From contig NZ_CP013910.1 of the NCBI RefSeq assembly GCF_001507665.1, positions 619,501-683,500 of the forward strand: a stretch of DNA of 64,000 nt, written 5' to 3'. Source of the DNA: Deinococcus actinosclerus. Lineage in GTDB: Bacteria; Deinococcota; Deinococci; Deinococcales; Deinococcaceae. Made by a program: the position numbers and the translations under genes. The first letter of the stretch is position 1; each line of letters begins with the position of its first letter. Shown piece after piece: positions 37,537-45,668 of the stretch. The notes under the pieces are model-generated. The model worked only from the letters and a program-made list of their open reading frames with translations, ran no database searches and was not told the DNA's origin.

Positions 37537-39750
37537 ATGCAACTCCAGTTCCAGACCGCCCGCCTGAACCGCGCCAACCGCAACACCAACGCCCAGCGTG
37601 TCGGCTGGCTGGGGCAGCTGCGCGTGGGACAGAAACTGTCCCTGGCAGCGTTCGCGTTCGCCATCCCGCTGACCGTGCTGGTCAGCTCCCTGCTCGTGCA
37701 GCAGCAGAGCAGCATCAGCGTCGCGCAGCGCGAACTGAACGGGGTGCAGCAGTTCACCCCGCTGCGTGACATCAACACCAACCTCGCCACGTTCGTCGCC
37801 ACCGCGCTGCGCAGCGACGAGGGCGGCGCGCAGAAGGCCGCCGACGGCGTCAACAAGGCCATCAGTCAGCTCGAAGCGCAGGTGGCCCCCGAGTACCGCG
37901 AGCGCGTGCAGGCGCTGCGGCGCGACTGGGCCGTGCTGCCCGACTCGATCGGCACGCAGCCGGACCTGGCCATCCTGCAGACCTACGCGCAGCTGCTCAA
38001 CACCTACCAGCGCGAACTCAGCGAGGATCTGCTGACCCAGTCGGGCCTGATGCTCGACCCGGTCGCCGGGTCCTTCCACACCATGGAATCCACGCTGCGC
38101 GTCCTGCCGCGCATCTCGACCGGCCTGAACCTCGCGGCCCTGACCACCGAGGCCGGCCGGCGCGAGCCCGGCGACGACAGCGCCTACCTCAGCGTGCTGC
38201 GCGACCTGAACGTTACCCTGCAGGAGGCGCTGTCCTCGTACAACTCCAGCGTGGACCGCGTCATGCGCGCCGATCCGGTCGCGGGGGCGGTCATGGGTGA
38301 CGCCGCGCAGAAGCTCAGCGACGCCGTCACGCCCGCCCTGGCCGACCTGGGCGCCGCCATCGACGCCGGCAACCTCAACGGCGTGGACGTGCAGGGCATC
38401 CAGAACAGCGCGCTGCTGCAGGTGGGCGCCGCGTACAACACCGGGGTCAAGACCCTCACCGGGCAGCTGCAGGACCGCGTGGACCGCACCGAGCGCCAGC
38501 GGCTGCTGTCCCTGCTGGCGATCATCACGGCGCTCGTCATCGCGTTCACGCTGCTCATCCGCCTGTCTCGCGCCATCGTCAAGCCGCTGACCGAGCTCAC
38601 CCGCGCCAGCCGCGCGGTGTCCAGCGGCGACCTGAACGTGCAGGTGCCGGTGCAGACCCGCGACGAGCTGGGCTACATGGCCTACACCTTCAACAACGCC
38701 ACCACCCAGCTGCGCGTCAACGAGGAGAAGAACGTCGCCGAGCGCGAGGAAGCCGCCAAACTCCAGAACAACATCGGGTCGTTCCTGGACGTCACCATGG
38801 ACATCGCCGGCGGCGACCTGACCCGGCGCGGCGTCGTGAGCGAGGACGTGCTGGGGAACGTCGTGGACTCGATCAACCTGATGGTCGACGAGCTGGGGCA
38901 GGTGCTGGGCGAGGTGCAGAAGGCCTCGGTGTCCGTGACGGACGCCAGCCGCGACATGCTGCGCACCACCGACCAGATCGTGCAGGGGGCCGGCACCACC
39001 ACCCAGGAGACCCGCCGCGTGGCCGAGCAGGTGCGCGCCGTGACCGACGGCTTCCGCGAGATGGCCGAGGCCGCCCAGCAGAGCGCCGAGTCCGCCCGGC
39101 AGGCGCTGGAAGCCTCCCAGCAGGGCCGCGAGGCGGTGCTCGGGACGCTCGACGGCATGCAGAACATCCGCCGCGAGGTGCAGGGCGTGGCCCGGCGCAT
39201 CAAGACCCTCGGGGAACGCTCGCTGGAAATTCAGGAAATCGTCGACACCATCTCGCGCCTGTCCAGCCAGACCAACCTGCTGGCGCTGAACGCCTCGATC
39301 GAGGCGGCCGGTGCCGGCGCCGCCGGCAGCCGCTTCGCGATCGTCGCGGACGAGGTGCGTAAACTCGCGGACTCCTCCGCGCAGGCCACCGCGCGCATCG
39401 CCAGCCTGATCCGCACGGTGCAGCTGGAAATCACCGAGGTGGTCGGCAGCGTGGAAGACAACACCCGCGAGGTGGAGCAGGGGTACCGCGTCGCCGCCGT
39501 CGCCGGGGAGCGCATCGAGCAGCTGGGCAAACTGGCCGCCGAATCCGCCCAGTTCGCCGAGCGCATCAACGCCGCGACCACCGAGCAGGTGCGCAGCGTC
39601 GAGCAGGTGAGTGAAGCCGTGCAGCAGATCGGTCAGGTCGCCGAGCAGTCCAACGAGAGCGTCGAGCAGGGCCGCGCCGCCGCCCGCCGCCTCCAGCACC
39701 TCGCGCAGAACCTGCTGCAGAGCCTCTCGCGCTTCAAGCTGCCCAGCTGA
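37537..39750 (+). CDS. Methyl-accepting chemotaxis-type receptor (PilJ-like)
   Basis: The 737-residue receptor has a membrane helix at 34-54, a large external helical domain to about 322, a second helix at about 325-345, a HAMP region, a second HAMP-like segment (FLDVTMDIAGGDLTRRG), and a signalling coiled coil to the end. The hairpin tip IVDTISRLSSQTNLLALNASIEAAGAGAAG lies near 568-600. The external layout and the double HAMP resemble PilJ of the twitching system. No CheR or CheB gene is nearby, so classical methylation adaptation cannot be assumed. Spacing of 120 nt from the CheW-like gene includes the tandem repeat. Confidence 0.87.
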   Translation: MQLQFQTARLNRANRNTNAQRVGWLGQLRVGQKLSLAAFAFAIPLTVLVSSLLVQQQSSISVAQRELNGVQQFTPLRDINTNLATFVATALRSDEGGAQKAADGVNKAISQLEAQVAPEYRERVQALRRDWAVLPDSIGTQPDLAILQTYAQLLNTYQRELSEDLLTQSGLMLDPVAGSFHTMESTLRVLPRISTGLNLAALTTEAGRREPGDDSAYLSVLRDLNVTLQEALSSYNSSVDRVMRADPVAGAVMGDAAQKLSDAVTPALADLGAAIDAGNLNGVDVQGIQNSALLQVGAAYNTGVKTLTGQLQDRVDRTERQRLLSLLAIITALVIAFTLLIRLSRAIVKPLTELTRASRAVSSGDLNVQVPVQTRDELGYMAYTFNNATTQLRVNEEKNVAEREEAAKLQNNIGSFLDVTMDIAGGDLTRRGVVSEDVLGNVVDSINLMVDELGQVLGEVQKASVSVTDASRDMLRTTDQIVQGAGTTTQETRRVAEQVRAVTDGFREMAEAAQQSAESARQALEASQQGREAVLGTLDGMQNIRREVQGVARRIKTLGERSLEIQEIVDTISRLSSQTNLLALNASIEAAGAGAAGSRFAIVADEVRKLADSSAQATARIASLIRTVQLEITEVVGSVEDNTREVEQGYRVAAVAGERIEQLGKLAAESAQFAERINAATTEQVRSVEQVSEAVQQIGQVAEQSNESVEQGRAAARRLQHLAQNLLQSLSRFKLPS

Positions 39751-39775
39751 GCCCCCCCGCCCTCAAGGAGCCGAT

Positions 39776-42499
39776 GTGACGTCCCTCACCCCCCCGGTCA
39801 CCCAGGACCCGGAACTCACCGCCACCTACCTGCAAGACGCCCGCAGCGTCGCCGCCGGGCTGGAGGACGCCACCGTCGACCTGTGGGTTCCGGACCAGCG
39901 CCCCCACGCCCTGGACACCCTGTGGGTGCTCAGTCACCGCCTGCACGGCACGGCCGGTCTGTACGGGCACCCGCAGACCGCCGCGCTGGCCGCGCTCCTC
40001 GAGCGGCTGATGGAAGGGCGCGCCCACCTGAACACCGACGAGGCGGTGCCGGTGCTCACCGCCATCCTGGAGCGGGCCGGCACCAGCCTGAGGCGCGCCC
40101 TGGACCGCATCGAGCAGGGGCAGGCCGAGGGCGACGTGGGCCTGATGTTCGCCGAGCTGGGCGGCCCGGCGCAGGTCACGGAACTCCTGCGCACCCAGCC
40201 GTTCCAGCTGCAGGCCCGTCAGGCGCGCAGCGAGGACGAGGCCGAGCTGCCCTTCGCGGTGGTCAACGCGGCCATCTGGGAGGACTTCGGCCCCGAGGCG
40301 GCCGAGCTGACCGCCACGCTGCGCGCCGGGCTGCACGCCGACACCCCGGATCTGACCGCCCTGTTCCGCGCCGCGCACACCCTCAAGGGCAGCAGCGCCA
40401 TGGTGGGCCTGGCCGAGATGGCCGAGGTCGGGCACGCCATGGAAGACCTGCTGGGCGCCGCCCGCGAGGACGCCGTGACGCTCGACCGGGCGCTGCCGCT
40501 GATCGACGACGGCCTGAACGTCGTGGAACTGGTGCTCGCGCACGCCGAGGGCCAGCTGCGCGAAGCCCCGCAGGCGCGCATCCAGGCGTACCGCGCCGCC
40601 GTGAGCGGCCTGCTCAGCGGCCAGGATCCCGCCGCGCTGCTGCCCGCGCCCGAGAGCCCGGCCGCCCCGGCCCCCGAGACGCGCCTGAGCGTGCGCGTGG
40701 ACAGCGCCCGCCTGGACGGCATGCTCGACGACGTGGCCGGACTGGTCGCCACGCGCGCGCGCCTGAACGGCCTGCTGCTGCGCCAGCAGCAGATCGCCGC
40801 CAGCCTCGACGCCGCGCACGAACGGGTGCAGCGCACCGTGCGGGACTTCGAGGAACGCTACCTGAACCCCAACCTGACCCCCGGCGGGGCCAGTGCGGGC
40901 GTGCCACTGGACCGCCTGGGCGCCCAGCAGGCGGCCCGTCCCGCCGACCTGGGGTTGCAAGACCGCCTGGCCGACTTCGGGGCGCTGGAACTCGACACGT
41001 ACGACGACCTGAACATCCTGGCGCGCGCCGTGACCGAGCTGAGCGCCGACCTGGTGGAGGTCCGCGCGCAGACCGCGCAGGCCATCAGCACCCTGGGTGA
41101 CGAACTGACCGGCCTGGAAAAGCTCACCCGCCAGCTGCGCGTCGAGCTGAGCCGCGCCCGCCTGGTGCCGCTCGAACGCGTGACCGCCCCGCTGCGCCGC
41201 TGGGCGGGCCGCCGCACGGACCTGAAGCTCACCCTGCACGGTGAGGACAGCCTGATCGACGCGCAGTACGCCGCGCCGCTGGGTCAGGCGCTGCTGCACC
41301 TGCTCACCAACGCCGCCGTGCACGGCGCGCAGTCCCCCGAGGAACGCGCCGCGCAGGGCAAGCCGCCCCTGCTGCAGGTGGCGGTGGAAGCCCACGTCGC
41401 CGACGGTCACCTGCACCTCACGGTGCGTGACGACGGGCGCGGCCTGAACTACGACGCCCTGCGCCAGCGCGCCCTGCAGTCCGGGCACCTCAGCGCCGGG
41501 GAGCTGGGCGGCATGACCGACGCCCAGACCGCGCAATTGGTGTTCCTGCCCGGCCTGAGCACCGCCGAGCAGGTCACGCAGGAAGCCGGGCGCGGCGTGG
41601 GCATGGACGCCGTGCGTGACGCCATCACCCGCCTGGGTGGGCGCGTCAGCATCCAGAGCGTGCCCGGTCAGGGCGCCGCCACCACCCTGCACGTCCCGGT
41701 CGCGCAGCAGATTGCCGACGTGCTGGTCATGCGTGCCGGCGCGCAGCGGGTGGCCGTCCTGGCCAGCCAGGTGCAGGGCATGAGCGCCCTGGAGGGCGAC
41801 GCCCCGGCCGGCAGCGTCGACCTGAGCGCCCTGTGGGGCGAGGCGCCCGCCGCGCAGCGCTACGTGGCCCGCCTGGCCCTCCCGGCCGATCAGGGCGGTA
41901 CCCTGCACCTCATCGTGGATGAGTTCCAGAGTCTGGAAGAAATCGTGCTGCGCCCCGCCGGGAACCTGCTGAGCCCCCTGGAGTACCTCAGCGGCATGAC
42001 CACCCTGAACGACGAGCACGGTCAGGCGTACCCGGTCGCGGTCCTCAACCCCGCCGGCCTGCGCCGCGCCCGCCCCGCCCAGCGCGCCGCGCGCCTGAAC
42101 GCGGCCGGCCGCGGCGCCGGCCGCGTGCTGCTGGTCGACGACAGCCTCAGCGTGCGCCGCCACGTGGGGCGCAGTCTGGAACGCTTCGGGTATCAGGTCG
42201 CCACCGCCAGCGACGGCCAGGAGGCGCTGGAACGCCTGCTGGCCGGCGAACAGGCCGACCTGCTCCTGAGCGACCTGGAAATGCCGCGCATGAACGGCTT
42301 CGAGCTGCTGCGCGCCGTGCGCTCCAGCGCCGCGCACGCCGCGCTCCCCGTGGTCATCATGACCACCCGCGCCGGCGAGAAACACCAGCAGCTGGCGATG
42401 GAACTCGGCGCGAACGACTACTTGGCCAAGCCCGCCGAGGAGCGCCTGCTGCAGCGCCGCCTGGAGGCCCTCCTGACCGCCGCCGGGGTTCAGGCATGA
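39776..42499 (+). CDS. CheA-type hybrid histidine kinase with two Hpt domains and a receiver
   Basis: The 907-residue protein begins with two phosphotransfer domains: His54 in LSHRLHGTAGLYG and His201 in AAHTLKGSSAMVG. A dimerisation helix segment follows (DSARLDGMLDDVAGLVATRARL), then an HATPase with LLTNAAVHG near 507-515 and RDDGRGLNY near 552, a CheW-like domain, and a C-terminal receiver with Asp833 in LLLSDLEMPRMNG. This is the ChpA-like plan of pilus and alternative-function chemosensory systems. The GTG at 39776 follows an AAGGAG site and lies 26 nt after the receptor gene. The next gene overlaps its stop (ATGA). Confidence 0.9.
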   Translation: MTSLTPPVTQDPELTATYLQDARSVAAGLEDATVDLWVPDQRPHALDTLWVLSHRLHGTAGLYGHPQTAALAALLERLMEGRAHLNTDEAVPVLTAILERAGTSLRRALDRIEQGQAEGDVGLMFAELGGPAQVTELLRTQPFQLQARQARSEDEAELPFAVVNAAIWEDFGPEAAELTATLRAGLHADTPDLTALFRAAHTLKGSSAMVGLAEMAEVGHAMEDLLGAAREDAVTLDRALPLIDDGLNVVELVLAHAEGQLREAPQARIQAYRAAVSGLLSGQDPAALLPAPESPAAPAPETRLSVRVDSARLDGMLDDVAGLVATRARLNGLLLRQQQIAASLDAAHERVQRTVRDFEERYLNPNLTPGGASAGVPLDRLGAQQAARPADLGLQDRLADFGALELDTYDDLNILARAVTELSADLVEVRAQTAQAISTLGDELTGLEKLTRQLRVELSRARLVPLERVTAPLRRWAGRRTDLKLTLHGEDSLIDAQYAAPLGQALLHLLTNAAVHGAQSPEERAAQGKPPLLQVAVEAHVADGHLHLTVRDDGRGLNYDALRQRALQSGHLSAGELGGMTDAQTAQLVFLPGLSTAEQVTQEAGRGVGMDAVRDAITRLGGRVSIQSVPGQGAATTLHVPVAQQIADVLVMRAGAQRVAVLASQVQGMSALEGDAPAGSVDLSALWGEAPAAQRYVARLALPADQGGTLHLIVDEFQSLEEIVLRPAGNLLSPLEYLSGMTTLNDEHGQAYPVAVLNPAGLRRARPAQRAARLNAAGRGAGRVLLVDDSLSVRRHVGRSLERFGYQVATASDGQEALERLLAGEQADLLLSDLEMPRMNGFELLRAVRSSAAHAALPVVIMTTRAGEKHQQLAMELGANDYLAKPAEERLLQRRLEALLTAAGVQA

Positions 42500-43254
42500 C
42501 CGCAGGCGACGGGGCCGCCTGCCTGGTGGTGTCGCCCCACCTGTCACGCGCCCTGTCGCACGCCGCGCTCATCGAGGCGGCCGGCTGGAGCGCCACCACC
42601 GCTGCCGGCGGCCTGCACGCCCTGACCCAGATCGAGCGGGAACGCCCCGCCCTGGTCGCCATCGATCCGGCCCTAGAGGACCTCAGCCCGGCTGACCTGC
42701 ACGAGATCCTGCGCGACGACCCGGCCACCGCCGGGACCATCGTGCTCATTCCCGGGGCGCATCGGCCCGCCCGCTACGGCGGCCCCTTCGACGTTCCCGT
42801 GCCCGCCGGGCTGAGTGCCCCCGCCGGGCTGGCCCTGGCCCTGCAGGTGCTGGACGCTCAGGCCGCGCCCCGCTGGCATGACCCGGAGGAGGCCGCGCTG
42901 AGCGGCGAGTTGAGCACCCTGCCCCTGACCGATATCCTGCTGTGCGCGCAGGAACTGCAGCTCTCGGGCCTGCTGCTGATCCACCTGGGCGCCCAGCCCG
43001 CCCACCTGGTGCTGCGGCGCGGTGAGATCATCGACGCCGAGTGCGGCGACCGGCCCGCCCCGCAGGCCGTCACGCACCTGCTCGCCAGCCGCGTGCCCGG
43101 CGACTTCCGGTTCCACCTGATGTCCCCCGATCCCCTCAGCGCGTATCCGCGTGGGGTGACCGTCCCCACCGCGCGCCTGCTGATGGAGGCGGCCGTGCAT
43201 GAAGATCACGCGCACGCCGCCGACCCCACCCAATCTGCCCTGGAGGCCTCATGA
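42496..43254 (+). CDS. Degenerate receiver plus DUF4388-like protein
   Basis: The 252-residue protein overlaps the kinase stop as ATGA. Residues 1-110 look like a receiver-like fold (CLVVSPHLSRALSHAALIEAAGW, then LVAIDPALEDLSPADLHEIL), without a clear acidic pair, so phosphorylation is doubtful. From about 130, GELSTLPLTDILLCAQELQLSGLLLI and LVLRRGEIIDAECGD match the DUF4388 (PATAN-like) pattern found beside two-component and gliding or twitching genes. It probably passes or receives the signal by binding partners. Confidence 0.72.
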   Translation: MTAGDGAACLVVSPHLSRALSHAALIEAAGWSATTAAGGLHALTQIERERPALVAIDPALEDLSPADLHEILRDDPATAGTIVLIPGAHRPARYGGPFDVPVPAGLSAPAGLALALQVLDAQAAPRWHDPEEAALSGELSTLPLTDILLCAQELQLSGLLLIHLGAQPAHLVLRRGEIIDAECGDRPAPQAVTHLLASRVPGDFRFHLMSPDPLSAYPRGVTVPTARLLMEAAVHEDHAHAADPTQSALEAS

Positions 43255-44054
43255 ACCCAGCTGAAATCACTCCCCCCATCACCGTTCTGGTCGTGGACGA
43301 CTCCGTGAGCGTCCGCAAGGCCCTGGAACGCATCCTGGCGCCGCAGGGCTACCAGGTCCGCATGGCCGACAGCGCCGAGAACGCCCTGGAGACCCTCGAG
43401 CCCCTGCCGGATCTGGTGCTGGCCGACATCCTGATGCCCGGCATGAGCGGGCTGGAACTCACCCGGATCATGACCGACCGGGGCGTGAACGTGCCCGTGA
43501 TGCTCATGAGCGGCATCGTGGACGAGGTCACGCAGCGCGACGCGCAGGCCGCCGGCGCGCGCGGCGTGCTACGCAAGCCCTTCACGCCGGCCGAGCTGCT
43601 GCCCGCCATCGAGCCGCAGGTGCAGGCCGCGCTGGACGCCCGCGCGCAGCGTGGCGACACGCCGGCGCCGCAGGCGGCGACCACTCCCGTGACGCCGGCG
43701 GCCCCGGCGGCGCCCGCCGTCCCCCCGGCCTCCTCCAGGGATGGCCTGCTGGCGGGCCTGAGCGGCGTGAGCGGCGTCGAGGGCGCCGTGCTGTACAGCG
43801 CCGACGGGGACCGCGTGGCGCAGTTCGGGCCGGATCTGCCCGAGAGCTTCGCCATGTACGCCCGCTTCCTGGTGACCGCGGCCGCCACCGCCAGCCATCA
43901 CCTGAACCGCGGCGACCTGAGCAGCCTGCTGCTCAGCTACGCCGGGCAGACCCTGCTGCTCAGCCCGCACCGCGACGGGCAGCTCGTGGCGCTGCTGCGG
44001 GGCAGCGACGTGGCGCCGGCCGTGGGGCGCTGGCAGGCCTCGCAGCTGAACTGA
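43251..44054 (+). CDS. Response regulator with roadblock/LC7-like domain
   Basis: The 267-residue protein overlaps the preceding gene as ATGA. It has a receiver domain with the phosphoacceptor Asp59 in LVLADILMPGMSGLE and the acidic pair in VVDDSVSV. An Ala/Pro-rich linker (about 130-150) joins it to a C-terminal domain from about 150 that looks like a roadblock/LC7 fold: GLSGVSGVEGAVLYSADGDRVAQF, then LLLSYAGQTLLLSPHRDGQLVALL. Roadblock domains are partners of small Ras-like GTPases such as MglA in cell polarity and twitching. This points to pilus or polarity control as the output. Confidence 0.82.
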   Translation: MNPAEITPPITVLVVDDSVSVRKALERILAPQGYQVRMADSAENALETLEPLPDLVLADILMPGMSGLELTRIMTDRGVNVPVMLMSGIVDEVTQRDAQAAGARGVLRKPFTPAELLPAIEPQVQAALDARAQRGDTPAPQAATTPVTPAAPAAPAVPPASSRDGLLAGLSGVSGVEGAVLYSADGDRVAQFGPDLPESFAMYARFLVTAAATASHHLNRGDLSSLLLSYAGQTLLLSPHRDGQLVALLRGSDVAPAVGRWQASQLN

Positions 44055-44082
44055 TCGCCACCCCAGTGCTGCCCCCCCGATC

Positions 44083-44119
44083 AGCGGGCGTTCCCGGACC
44101 GACCCCGGGGGCGCCCGCT
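44083..44119 (+). terminator. Terminator of the chemosensory operon
   Basis: An 8-bp perfect stem (44083-44090 with 44112-44119) encloses a second CCCGG/CCGGG stem. It lies 29 nt past the last operon stop codon. Confidence 0.65.
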
Positions 44120-44210
44120 GGTGCCACGCGGCAGCCTCAGCGGGGAGGAGCGGCGGGCGCCGGGCGCGCCGCATGAAGGAACCCGGTGGCGGGCGGCGCC
44201 GCCTGACCCC

Positions 44211-44216
44211 TACACT
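44211..44216 (+). promoter_or_regulatory. -10 box of a leaderless promoter (63-residue protein gene)
   Basis: TACACT ends 6 nt before the ATG at 44223. Confidence 0.5.
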
Positions 44217-44222
44217 GCCCGC

Positions 44223-44414
44223 ATGACTCCCACGCAGACCGAACGCCTGCGGCGCCGCAACGCCCTGTGGCAGCAGCTGCGGGCCGGGACGCCGGGCACG
44301 CCGGCCTTCGAGGAGACGCTGACGGCCCTCTCGCTCCTGACCGGCTGGGATCGCCCGCGCCTGCTGGCCGGGCTGGGCCTCACGGCGGCCGAGGTGCCGC
44401 CGGGGCAGCCATGA
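44223..44414 (+). CDS. 63-residue hypothetical protein coupled to the DUF421 gene
   Basis: The product is a small basic helical protein (TQTERLRRRNALWQQLRAGT, then FEETLTALSLLTGWDRPRLL). It resembles a compact helical bundle and has no named domain. The ATG follows a TACACT box by 6 nt, and the stop overlaps the ATG of the DUF421 gene as ATGA. This promoter therefore drives both, and the small protein could regulate or stabilise the DUF421 protein. Confidence 0.6.
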   Translation: MTPTQTERLRRRNALWQQLRAGTPGTPAFEETLTALSLLTGWDRPRLLAGLGLTAAEVPPGQP

Positions 44415-45205
44415 GCGGCGACGTGGTGCCCTTCGACTGGGCGCGCCTGTTCCTGGGTGACACGCCGCCGCTGTTCCTGCTGGAGATCGTCTTCCGCACC
44501 ACCGTGATCTTCGGGTGGCTGCTGCTGCTGCTGCGCCTGACCGGCAAGCGTGGACTGGCGCAGCTGAGCCCGCTGGAACTGGCGATCGTGATCGCCCTGG
44601 GTTCCGCCGCCGGGGACCCGATGTTCTACCCGGAGGTGCCGCTGCTGCACGCCATGCTGGTGCTGGCGCTGGTCGTGGGGCTGCAACACCTGCTTACGAA
44701 ACTGGTCATCCGCAGCGAGCACGTCGAGACCTTCATCGAGGGCGTCCCGGTGGAACTCGTGCGCGGCGGCGTCATGAGCGGCGAGGCGCTGCAACGCGCC
44801 AACCTGAGCCGCGAGGATCTCTTCGAGCGGCTGCGCGCCCAGGGCGTGCGGCAGCTGGGTGAGGTGCAGCGCGCCTACTTCGAGCAGGACGGTACCCTCA
44901 CGGTCTTCACGCACCCGCACGGCGCGCCGCCCGGCCTGCCCGTCGTGCCGCCCTGGGACCTGGAGCCCCCCCGGCCCGTGCAGCCTGGTGAGGACGTCCA
45001 GGGCCCCCTGGTGTGCCTGGGGTGCGGCCGCCTGCGGCACGACCACGGCGGTCAGCGCAGCGCGGGCCGGCTGGACCGCTGCGCCTGCGGCAGTGACCGC
45101 TTCACGCGGGCCACCGCCGATCCCCTGGCCGGCCCCGACGACGCCCAGGAGGAGCCGGCGCCCGAGGATGGGGGCAGCCGCAGCGCCCTGGCGGGCCCGG
45201 GCTGA
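44411..45205 (+). CDS. DUF421 membrane protein with C-terminal zinc ribbon
   Basis: The 264-residue protein has three membrane helices in residues 20-100 (TVIFGWLLLLLRLTGKRGLA, then IVIALGSAAGD, then MLVLALVVGLQHLL). The DUF421 domain of YetF-type proteins follows (VETFIEGVPVELVRGGVMS and the LREDL-like SREDLFERLRAQGVRQLGEV, VQRAYFEQDGTLTVF). After about residue 195 it adds a four-Cys metal site, Cys202 and Cys205 in VCLGCG and Cys224 and Cys226 in DRCACG, and an acidic tail. That zinc-ribbon-like addition is not part of the usual family. Confidence 0.82.
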   Translation: MSGDVVPFDWARLFLGDTPPLFLLEIVFRTTVIFGWLLLLLRLTGKRGLAQLSPLELAIVIALGSAAGDPMFYPEVPLLHAMLVLALVVGLQHLLTKLVIRSEHVETFIEGVPVELVRGGVMSGEALQRANLSREDLFERLRAQGVRQLGEVQRAYFEQDGTLTVFTHPHGAPPGLPVVPPWDLEPPRPVQPGEDVQGPLVCLGCGRLRHDHGGQRSAGRLDRCACGSDRFTRATADPLAGPDDAQEEPAPEDGGSRSALAGPG

Positions 45206-45220
45206 CCCGGCCTCCCGCCC

Positions 45221-45241
45221 GTCGGCGGGGGCCCGCCGGCG
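45221..45241. terminator. Short bidirectional stem-loop terminator
   Basis: A 7-bp stem (45223-45229 with 45232-45238) lies between the convergent DUF421 and ferredoxin genes. The loop is only 2 nt unless the ends fray, so it is a weak candidate. Confidence 0.4.
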
Positions 45242-45249
45242 ACCGCGGC

Positions 45250-45639
45250 TCAGCCCTCGGTGGAGGCGCCGGGGCGGGTCGTCCAGACCGGGTCGGGCTC
45301 GATCTGCTCGGCCGGCGCCTTGCCGGGTTCCAGCCCGCTGCTGCGCGCCGTCTGGAGCGGCGTGAGGCTCATGCCGCCCGCGCACTCGATCTGGCAGGAC
45401 AGCCGGGCCTCGCCCAGCAGGCCCTTTTCCTGCAACTTGTCGAACTCGGCGGCCGTCATGGCGCCCGGCTCGCCCTCCTGGAAGCTCACGCGGCAGGTCG
45501 TGCAGCGCGCCACCCCGCCGCAGCGGTGCAGGATGTCCACCCCGCCGCGCTCCAGGGCCAGCACCAGCCGCTCCCCGGCGCGCGCCTGAACCTCGCCGTA
45601 GCCCTGCACCTGCACCGTCACCATGTCCTGTTGCGTCAT
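45250..45639 (-). CDS. 2Fe-2S ferredoxin-type protein
   Basis: The 129-residue protein has the plant-type 2Fe-2S loop Cys40-x5-Cys46-x2-Cys49 in HRCGGVARCTTC, and the fourth ligand Cys82 in LSCQIEC. Most of it is the beta-grasp fold, with a 40-residue C-terminal tail of no known function. It carries electrons to an unknown partner. The ATG at 45639 is preferred for the GGAG 3 nt upstream; the ATG at 45651 would add four residues. Confidence 0.85.
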   Translation of the reverse strand: MTQQDMVTVQVQGYGEVQARAGERLVLALERGGVDILHRCGGVARCTTCRVSFQEGEPGAMTAAEFDKLQEKGLLGEARLSCQIECAGGMSLTPLQTARSSGLEPGKAPAEQIEPDPVWTTRPGASTEG

Positions 45640-45668
45640 GCGCTCCAGCATGCCACGCGCCCGGAGGC

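Noticed and set aside
36970..39699. A 909-residue open frame antisense to the CheW-like and receptor genes
   Set aside because: It lies wholly opposite recognised genes, is Gly/His/Val-rich low complexity, and has no start or promoter signal; high GC produces long shadow frames.
39734..42547. A 937-residue open frame antisense to the CheA hybrid
   Set aside because: Same reason; the sense strand codes for a complete kinase with conserved motifs.
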